Shown here: in pieces, positions 55,973-64,000 of the stretch
Layout of the letters: each line of letters begins with the position of its first letter
Position numbering within the stretch: position 1 is the first letter of the stretch
DNA from: Brachypodium distachyon
Lineage: Eukaryota > Streptophyta > Magnoliopsida > Poales > Poaceae
DNA: 64,000 nt
Assembly: GCF_000005505.3 (NCBI RefSeq)
Contig: NC_016134.3
Span: 10,150,624 to 10,214,623 of the forward strand
Direction of reading: 5' to 3'
Made by a program: the position numbers and the translations under genes
The notes under the pieces: generated by a model
Database searches by the model: none
The model's input: only the letters and a program-made list of their open reading frames with translations
What the model was told of the DNA's origin: nothing

Positions 55973-58900
55973 ATGGAGAAAGCCGCGGCGACGGCATTCG
56001 CGAAGGTCGCCATGGGGAAGGCGATGGCGCTGATCGAGGAGAAATACAAGGACTGGACGAGCATCAAGGACAACTGCGAGTCCCTGGAGAGATCCCTCCT
56101 CTTCCTCGCCGCAGCACTGGACGACGAGCTTGCCAGGCGGAAGGGCGCCGCTCCGCCCGTCGCTCTGGCGAGAGCGTACAGCAAGGTGATGCGCGAGCTG
56201 ACGCACGACATCGAGGACTGCATGGAGCGCTTCCTCTACCGCGTCAGCCGCAAGAAGGGGTCCTCAAGGATCCGCCGGGTTTTCCACTGGGCGGCCACGG
56301 TTGGCCTCCGCGACCAGTTCGCTTCCGAGATCAAGAAGCTCAAGAAGCGGTCCGAGGACGCAAATGGCACCATCAGAAATCTCATCGCTTCTTCCAGCAG
56401 CGGCAACCATGCCGCGCCTCCAGCAGAACTACAGCCTTATTGTGTGGTGCCGGAGCCTCTTGGCATCAAGGAACCCATCGAGAAGATCCTGTCTCTGTTA
56501 GATCTGACGGGGCACGAACCGGAGAAGCTGAGGGTGATCGCCATCGCGGGGTTCGGAGGCTCCGGGAAGACAACTCTCGCACAGGAAGTGTTCAAGGTGG
56601 CAAGCCCATCATTCACTTGCAGCGCCTTGGTTGGTACACTGGACTGCGGAAATGCCAATGACCTTCTAAACAAGATAATCAGGAAGGTCTGCCAGCCGCC
56701 CACCGCTGTCCTCCAAGAATCAGATTGTACAAGTCTTCAAGATCGTCTCAAAGTTCACCTAAGGGATAAGAGGTCAGAGACTCCGGTGTTAGTTACTCTT
56801 CCATATTGCACGATCATTGATATATTTGCCTATCTATTTGCCTGCTTGTTGTCTATTACTCCCTGTGTGCTTTTTTCAAAAATTCATACATGCAGTTTTT
56901 TTTACAAAATAAGCTAATGGGACGATGTACTACTTGGCTTTCTTTTCATATTTCACTTTGTAATCATGTTGTCCAACATGTGGTTGTGTATAAAGCCATT
57001 GTGTGGTCTTACTGTTCAAAAAGCAAAATGATAAATTTACTTTTATTTCATCAAAAGGAAATCTTTATAAATCAAAAGAAACATGGCTTAACTGTAACTA
57101 ACCTTATTTTCTTCTCATTTCCTTTTCGTTTATAGGTGTCTCATTGTTATTGATGACATCGACGTGCATTACTGGGACATTGTAATCCCTATCTTCAACT
57201 TCAGAGACAGTCTCCCTATGGGCAGCAGAATAATAGTGACCACGTCCACTCATCACGTAGCTAATACTTGCACTTCCGGGCATGGCATCGGTTACATGCA
57301 CAAGATGGAAACTCTTGGAGAAGAAGCTTCAAAGGGTATAGTTCTTCCAAGGATACCTCCTCCCCCTGAGTTGGCACGGGGTTCCACTGCACTTCTGAAG
57401 AAATGTGATGGTCTTCTGCTTGCTCTTACTAGCGTGAGAAGACAATTGACAAGTGAAAAGGAATTAACTGGGGAATCATGCAAGGAATTGAACAGCAAGT
57501 TGGGTTATTACCTGGAAGGAGACAGGGGGCCTTACTTTGCAAGACTTCGAGGTGTGCTTATGGATACCTATGCCGGTTTGCCTGATTATAATGCCAGAAA
57601 CTGCTTGCTGTATCTCGGTATATTCCCAATCAATCGTCCCCTCAGGAGGAATGTTGTGACCAGGCGATGGCTGGCTGAAGGATATGCACGAAGCCATCAA
57701 GGCCAACAACATGATGTATGGGCTGCTCAGCAAAATTTTGAGAAATTTATCGACCGTGGTATCATTGGGCCTGTTGTTCCAGGAAGCAATGCAACAGTAG
57801 AGCTATGCAAAACTCATGGTATTGTGCATGAGTTCTTGTTGCGCAAGTCCATGTGTGAACAATTCCGGCACCTTTCTATCCATCCAGGGAATGATGATAC
57901 AGGGTACGGTATGATGTCAGATGTTGATTTATCTCGTGTCCGGTCTCTGACAATCTCAGGGAATGCAGGTGATGCTATCTCTGATTTTGGTAAGTACAAG
58001 ATTGTGAGAGTGCTGGACCTGGAAGAATGCACTGACATAACAGATGTTTATATGAAAGACATATGCATGAGGTGGAATCTGAGATATCTAAGCCTGGGGC
58101 CCACCGTCACTAAACTTCCCAAAGAAATTGCACAGCTAACACTGTTGGAAACACTAGATTTAAGCAAAACGAAGGTGGATGTGTTGCCGGTTGAGGTTAT
58201 TGGATTGCCCAGTTTAGTTCATCTGATTGGAAAGTTTAAACTTCCAGGTGGAATCAGCACAGAGCAACTGCCGAAAGAACGTAAACTTGAGACCCTGGCA
58301 GGATTTGTGGTCAACGGGCACCATGAATTCCTTCAACTTATGGCCCATATGAAGAAACTGAACATGATCAAGATATCGTGTCACTCTGAGAGTGGCCAGG
58401 GATTTCAGAAACTTATTTTGGATATGAATACTCAGCTTATCGAGGCCATTAAACAGTACACTGGAGCTGACATAACTGAAGGCAATTTTCGCTCCCTGTC
58501 AGTTGACTTCCGAAGTTTACCGAAGGATGCTCAGTTGGCTCTGGCAGAAGTATGTAACCAAAGATTGCTGCCCGGTAATACAGAATATTACCTCACCTCG
58601 CTGGAATTATGCGGCAGCTCATCCACGTTGCCCCGGTTCATTACCTTGTTTCCTTATCTCACTGAGTTGTGCCTGATCTTGACAACAATTATGACACAAG
58701 AACTTCTGTCAGTCCTCGCCAGCAGAATGCATTTCTTGCTTTACCTCAAACTGACCGTTGTCAACCAGATCGACGGCTTCAACGTGCAAGCTGGGGAATT
58801 CAAGAGCCTGCAACGCTTATGTTTTGTGTCCAATGTTGAGAATCCGATCCTACCAGCAAGCGAGGATGGATGTCCAGGGGGACTTGACATCAAACATGGA

Positions 58901-59314
58901 GCTCTGCCGCAACTCGTGTCATTGCAGCTGATTTGCAGGCATCTAGTTGGTCTTTCTTGCATCAACATTGCACACCTGAAAGAACTCAAGGAGATCATTC
59001 TTGATGCTAGAGTGTCTGACACAACAACGGCGACATGGGTAGAAGAAGTGACAAAGCACCCCAACAGACCAAATGTTATGACGGTCGAATGGGCTGATGA
59101 TGATGATGATGATGATGATGATGGCACGGACAATGATGAACGAGGTTCTGCTCCTGACCAGGGACCAACAACTGTTCGGAATGGGATTATCGAGCAAGAA
59201 CAACCAGAGCACTCTGAAGTGCAGACTGCTGGGCGAAGCAGCATACATAATTTCAAACACAGCTGCTCAGGCCTTACGCTCAACATTCCTACTTCAGTAC
59301 AACAGCACAATTAA
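55973..59314 (+). CDS. CC-NB-LRR (NLR) disease-resistance-type protein, two exons, divergent partner
   Basis: Exons 55973-56772 and 57136-59314 join in frame (2979 nt, 992 residues). Coiled coil about 1-140 (ELTHDIEDCMERFLYRV), P-loop GFGGSGKTT (193-201), kinase 2 CLIVIDDI at the start of exon 2, RNBS-B GSRIIVTTST, a degenerate GLPL motif (CDGLLLALTS), RNBS-D-like CLLYLGIFPINRPLRRNVVT with WLAEGYA, and THGIVHEF where MHD is expected. Leucine-rich repeats follow (NLRYLSLGPTVTKLPKEIAQ and onward). The C-terminal tail is acidic, with nine consecutive Asp from a GAT microsatellite (about 59094-59121), then low-complexity sequence. No integrated decoy domain is recognised. Both exons are free of lesions. 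The start ATG is the only in-frame one before the coiled coil. Confidence 0.9.
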
Positions 59315-59834
59315 CGGTGGCGATCTTGGTCGTTAAAGCTAAATGCAGACGTACCGGTCTCCCTAGCTTCCTGGTAAATATCTTGCTCTCACTGTTTAAC
59401 TCTTCTTCTTTGTGTTCAACAGAACGCACTATAATACTGGCATGTCCTGCACATAGTCATGACCCACAACAGTTTTTAGTTCAGTTAAGTTATATTTCAG
59501 CCATTTGGACTGGTAGTGCAATTATACATGTGCATTTTTATCGACCTTATGTTACTTTCTGTATCGCAGAACAGGGCGTACCTTTTGTGCGCCAGGCTGC
59601 AGGGTATGGAGACGATTTATCTTCGATCTTCATATAGGGAGTCAGTGGGGAAGAGAAACTGCTGTCGTATGGTAAAAGATTCAACGATCTGTAACTTGCT
59701 GAAGAAATCTGCAAGATTTAGACATGACTCAGTGTGCAAACAATTTGATTTGGTCCATGTTTTTCAGTACATAAGGATATAGGAACTCATAATTTTGTGA
59801 TAGGTTTAGGGGAGATAATATGATGGTACACCTC
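59315..59834. other. 3' flank of the second NLR gene, no gene seen
   Basis: T-rich; likely includes the 3' UTR. Short frames lack features. Confidence 0.5.
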
Positions 59835-60170
59835 TGGGGGGGGCAGGATGAGCACCATCGCTCGTCTGTCTCGAGATATATGGTACACCATGATGGTTAA
59901 TGCCACTTTGAACTCGAAGTTCCCATCCGATATGCCCCAACCCACCATGCTCAGTTGCTTTGCTTGGAAAGCTTCCCCGACGTGCAGGTGCAGCAGAGGC
60001 ACATGTCGTTGGCCAGCTCCTGGCAACCCATCACAAGCTCCAGGACCTCACCGAGGACCTTGCCGAACGCCTCGACAGCGGCGCGCACTGCGGAGTCCAC
60101 TCCTCCATCAGCTCCGTGTTGCCCTCGCACAGTGACAGACCATGGATGCCCCTTTTGTTCGTGGATGCGG
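59835..60170 (-). pseudogene. Degraded copy of the MCA/MLKL-type N-terminal exon
   Basis: On the minus strand AVRAAVEAFGKVLGEVLELV then MGCQELANDMCLCC and GKLSKQ aligns with the helical domain of the kinase at 49735-45278 ([32 protein letters not shown]) and even better with the family pattern LxLVxACQER...GxLSKQL. A one-frame shift after SKQ lets it continue as LSMVGWGISDGNFEFKVALT and MVYHISRDR. It ends with PPPE followed by GTGTACC, matching the PPE/GTATGT exon end of the intact gene. No kinase exons follow, so it is a pseudogene fragment on the far side of the NLR pair, in the same orientation as the intact gene. Confidence 0.6.
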
Positions 60171-60239
60171 CATTTTGACAAACACCCTGCGTACCTGAGC
60201 CATGTGAGGCGCACCGGTCACTCCACCCTTACAAGAGGA

Positions 60240-61190
60240 AGAAACGGTAAACGCCGCATCCCTCGGCTGGGGCATTTCTCCGAGCACCTTCGCGGCGTTT
60301 GCCTCGGCTTGGGAGCGGGACTCCTCCGCCGGTCCAGTGCCGACGGCGGTGCTTTGGATTGGCCAGAAGGCCCCGACCGAGAGAGTTGCCACGCCTCGGC
60401 GTCGTCGTAGGACGGTAGGAGTAGGAAAATGGTGAATCCTCGCCGAACCGGCGACGATGACGAGGTGCGAGCCGTTATTGTGCTCCTGCTCAGGCGCCAT
60501 TCCTGGGTCGATTTTTGGGTCACATGTTCAGGAAAACCACCCTTTTTAAAAAAAAAACCGTGCACTAATTTCGTTGTTTATCGCGTTTTGGCGGTAAAAC
60601 AGACGGGGGGCCACATGGCTCCACGCTGGCCCAGGGCGTTCACCGTGTCCGGCCACGGGCGACGCCGCCATAGACTGCTCCGAGGAAGCTCTGGCCAGAG
60701 GAGTGCGCTTCGTGGTCGCGGACTGTCAGGGCGCGGGCGCGGCGAGTCTGGCAGAGGACGCCGACCACGACGTGGCCCCGTTCAAGCAGCTCGTCCCAGA
60801 GCTCAATACCGGCGCGCTCCCGGCAGAGGCCATGGCCGCTCCGTCTGGACGTTCCTCGAGGCTCTGGGATGGCGTCCGCGGGGAGGCCGCCGCCATCTCC
60901 TTTGTCTTCCCCACCGCGCGAAGCCCCTTCCACCCTCGGATTCAAGCCCCGCGAGCCCCAGCCGCCCCACATCGGAGCCCAACCCCGGCCTCCCCGGATT
61001 CGATCCCGCGTACCCCGGCCTACCTCGGATTTGATCCAAGCGATCCTCCATCGGGCTGCGTCGCGGGGGCGGTCCGGGGCACGCCTTGGCACTTCGGGGT
61101 GCTCTCCTCGTGCGCGCCGGCAAAGGGTGGCGGAAGACGGCGTCGACGACGGAAATCGACGCCGGAGATCAGGCTGCCGTCGGCGGCGTG
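60240..61190. other. GC-rich region, no supported gene
   Basis: Several long frames are open on both strands (for example 60429-61034 plus and 61251-60640 minus), but the translations are Arg/Pro/Ala/Gly-biased and share no family motif. A short A9 run lies at about 60548. Probably transposon or decayed gene leader. Confidence 0.35.
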
Positions 61191-61194
61191 TAAG

Positions 61195-64000
61195 ACCCCG
61201 GACCGGAATTATGCAATTTAGCCCCAATTTGTTAACCTTTGCATAACTCAAGCCTCATATTTACATACACGCATTAATGTGTTCATCACAGGATTTTGCA
61301 ACATGAATATCATTATCAAACTATACAGAAGAGAGTAATTACAAAGCTCATACAAGGAGCAGAATAATAATTATTACAAAGAGAGGACACATGTCCCAAC
61401 ATTACATCATTACATCAGCGAAAGTCGAATTATGCCCGAGTACGGACAAGAATACAGCATGGCCTGAAGAGGCTGGAAGCTGGAAGGAAACCCGCCACGA
61501 GTCTCAGAACCCTGATCTGGATCTTCTGGCTAAACATCGAATCCAACGTCGTGCTCCATGAAGAACCTAGCGGCTCACCGTTCTGCTGGAACTTCTGAAG
61601 AAAACAACCTTGCAAAGCAACTAAGTACAAAGTACTCGCAAGACTTACGGGGAGATCTATGCTAGTATGCAACATGTCTCAAAGGAGGGTAAAGTGGGGT
61701 TATGCAGCAACAGATATCTGGAGAGACACTCTAATAACAACGTCTAAGTAGAGGATGAGAAACGTCTGCCAGGTAAAAGGTGATTAACCTATTTACTAAA
61801 CACCAAACAACACAATCCTCATATCACCCCCTCAACACCCTGTGAGGAAGCAATCCAAAGGACACTCACACTTAAGCAGTTTTGAGCATATCCATGATTA
61901 AGGCTAATTACTACTCAAGTTTATGAGGTTAAGTTAATTAAATTGATTAAGTTCTCTATGATCAAGTAATGACCAACCACGTCGTCCATAACCGCAGACA
62001 CGGCTTTCCGAAAGATTTATCCCTACAGGGTGTGCCAATTTACCCGTACACGTTCGTCCAACCCTTGTTACCACTCGAGTAGGAACACACAAAGACGTGT
62101 GTCAGCAGGATTGGGCGACACGACGTTTCCAAGCCTCACAATTAATCCAGGGGACCACCCAACTGAGTCTAATCCGAAACGAGAGCCCGGCCGAAACGTC
62201 GTACGGACTCAAGAGTTGCGGAAACAGCTGGTAGTGGTTCAGTGTCCGCAGAATGACCATTCCAGACGTGTGCCGCAGTCCTATATGAATGCAAAGTCAA
62301 CAACAAGTCTCCACGAATCTCTGTGTGCATGCAATGCAAATGCCAAATGAAACGCCCGAACTATGTGGCCCCTGGAAGAGCTATGAAACGAGTACTAAGT
62401 CGAGGGGGAACCCATATATTCTCCCATGAGCGGTTAGCGCGAAGTTTCTTGGATCGGCGAAAACGAGAACTCAGTTCTTAGGTCGGCGCAAATGGAACAA
62501 ATCACCAATGCGTTCGAGCACGGCCTCCCATCGTTGCCTTGTTACAATTTAATATCATATCACGGTTCAATAATTGCAATTTAAATACAGGAAGTAGCAT
62601 GTGGATGTAGCAATTGTGGAACCACAGATATAAGAATAGTAGATTCGCAACTAAGCATGACATCTAATGACCAAGATGTAGGGCATCAACAAACATGTGA
62701 CATGGTATTAGGACAAGTAACAAGACATAAGGCAATAAGTGGAGCTGACTAAAAGCTATGCAATCCTAGAGGCATCGTGACCAGAACTGAGAACGTAACT
62801 TAGTGCAAGAAAGAGAGAGAGGCATTGGGTATAATCAACATGTTCAAGAAATGGCTGCTTGCCTGGAGTACTCAATTGTCCGGAATTGAGCAAGAATTCT
62901 GGAAGAAGAACACAAGCGTAGTCGTCGTTGTAGGAATCGAAGACTAGCGAGGAAGAAGCAAATCCACCACATAAAAGGAAAGTATAAGCATACACGATAC
63001 ACATGGTAATTAATATGCGCAATCAAGGGATGATGCGTGACATAGGGATGATGCATGACATATTAAGTATTCCGATAATAAATCCGATTTACAATTTACC
63101 AAGTTAAATTGAGTCCGAAACATCTACACATAGCATCTAAACAACTCCATATGCAAGGAATAGAGTTTAATTGATTAACTACACACAACAATGTGATAGT
63201 TGTATTAGCATGCATGACAATGACATGAATAGGTGCGATGCATGCTTTAAAACAAGAACGACACACCAAACAAACAACTCGGTCGGGGTTGCACACGCCG
63301 GTGGCAACGATGTACCTGCAACTAGTGCTATCGATACAAACACGGACATCTCATACAACACATGCGTTTCATATATTGCAACCTACGGGTTTCCGCCGAA
63401 GAACGGTCGGTTCACGGGACGGTCGCTCGTTATACCTTGGACACGTGCGGCGTCGCGATGTAGAGGAAGTAGTCGACATAGTCATACACGTAGTCGTCAT
63501 AGGCGAAGTAACTGTTCACGTAGGCGATGTAGTCGTCGCGGCGAAGTAGTCGTTCAAGGCTCCAACTCCGGGGTTCGTCGGTCTTCGCGGCGCACGGCAA
63601 GGTCTTGAGCAGCGGCACGGCGAAGCACACGCAGAGCGGCGGCAACGTCAGCACAGCAGCAAGCACATGGAGGCGCTGACCAGCAGGGCCCACACGTCAG
63701 GATTCTATTAATTTTAGAAAACAGAAAAGAAAAGGGGAAAAGGCCACGGGCCTGGGCATTGCTGGGCTTTGAGACGGGCCAGAGAAGATGGGCCAGGAGG
63801 GGGCTCGGCTGGGCTTGGGCGAGCCGGGCTTGCTCGGGCCTTCGGGCTGGAGGCAGAGGAGGCTGGTGGGGAGCGCTGCAGGCGGGCAGAGCAGAGGAGA
63901 AAGGGAGGCGCGCGTGCGGGCATGCGAGGTGGAGGCGGCGCCGGGCGGCGGGGCGAGGCGCGCGGGCGGAGCCGGGTGCTGGCGGCGCGGCCAGGAGCAA
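61195..64000. other. Noncoding repeat related to 37024-39090, then GC-rich sequence to the window end
   Basis: 61195-63050 is AT-rich, noncoding, and shares ordered landmarks with 37024-39030. 63440-63560 has irregular repeats of GTAGTCGTC(AT)AGGCGAAGTA. From about 63740 the sequence is rich in GGGCC/GGGCTT and resembles a gene leader or the start of another element cut by the window edge. No coding region can be defended. Confidence 0.35.

Noticed and set aside
51365..59314. Integrated decoy domain in either NLR
   Set aside because: The C-terminal extensions (duplicated 69-residue tail; Asp-rich tail) do not match HMA, WRKY, BED, kinase or other known decoy domains by eye.
60429..61251. ORFs of up to 203 codons near the right end
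   Set aside because: Composition-driven, overlapping on both strands, without recognisable motifs or splice structure.

Overview
This is nuclear DNA of a grass, most likely a member of the wheat tribe (Triticeae). The case rests on GC-rich, intron-bearing plant genes set in nested transposons, on a long terminal repeat (LTR) matching the Angela/WIS copia type of Triticeae, on Stowaway, Harbinger and Mutator elements, on a SMART-type miniature LTR element, and on a nuclear gene for mitochondrial ribosomal protein L5. The species cannot be fixed from the sequence alone. All family names come from motif recognition, without database searches.

Layout. 1-6288: right part of a CACTA transposon; its left end is outside the window. 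It holds a broken TNP2-type transposase and the start of a second ORF, both on the minus strand. 6855-7730: solo LTR. 8572-10007: GDSL esterase/lipase gene (minus) with one frameshift; its promoter and first exon are duplicated at about 12484-12850. 13359-18700: a Mutator-like element (MULE) with long terminal inverted repeats (TIRs) and a 9-bp target-site duplication (TSD). It carries a dead FAR1-type transposase and was itself hit by an Angela-type solo LTR (15015-16724). 18710-25496: no supported gene. 25500-27496: PIF/Harbinger element with a dead transposase. 28379-28610: foldback MITE. 29034 onward: a second, truncated Harbinger-like element. 31582-33058: intact four-exon nuclear RPL5. 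33625-36558: candidate Pack-MULE with a thaumatin-like gene fragment and 22-bp degenerate repeat arrays. 38412-38738: intact SMART/TRIM element. 42445-44225: LINE remnant. 44598-44877: lipid-transfer-protein relic.

45-60 kb is an immune-type gene cluster. It contains an intact nine-exon kinase gene (minus) whose N-terminal helical domain resembles those of MCA1 and MLKL. Next to it are two full-length CC-NB-LRR genes arranged head to head (55305 minus, 55973 plus) with 667 bp between their start codons. Beyond them lies a degraded second copy of the kinase N-terminal exon (minus). The NLR pair is therefore flanked by two copies of the same helical-domain family. A divergent NLR pair beside a non-RD kinase with an executor-like N-terminal domain is the most interesting functional arrangement in the window. 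That the three genes work together is an inference.

60-64 kb is GC-rich sequence followed by a long noncoding repeat. No tRNA, rRNA or CRISPR feature was seen.
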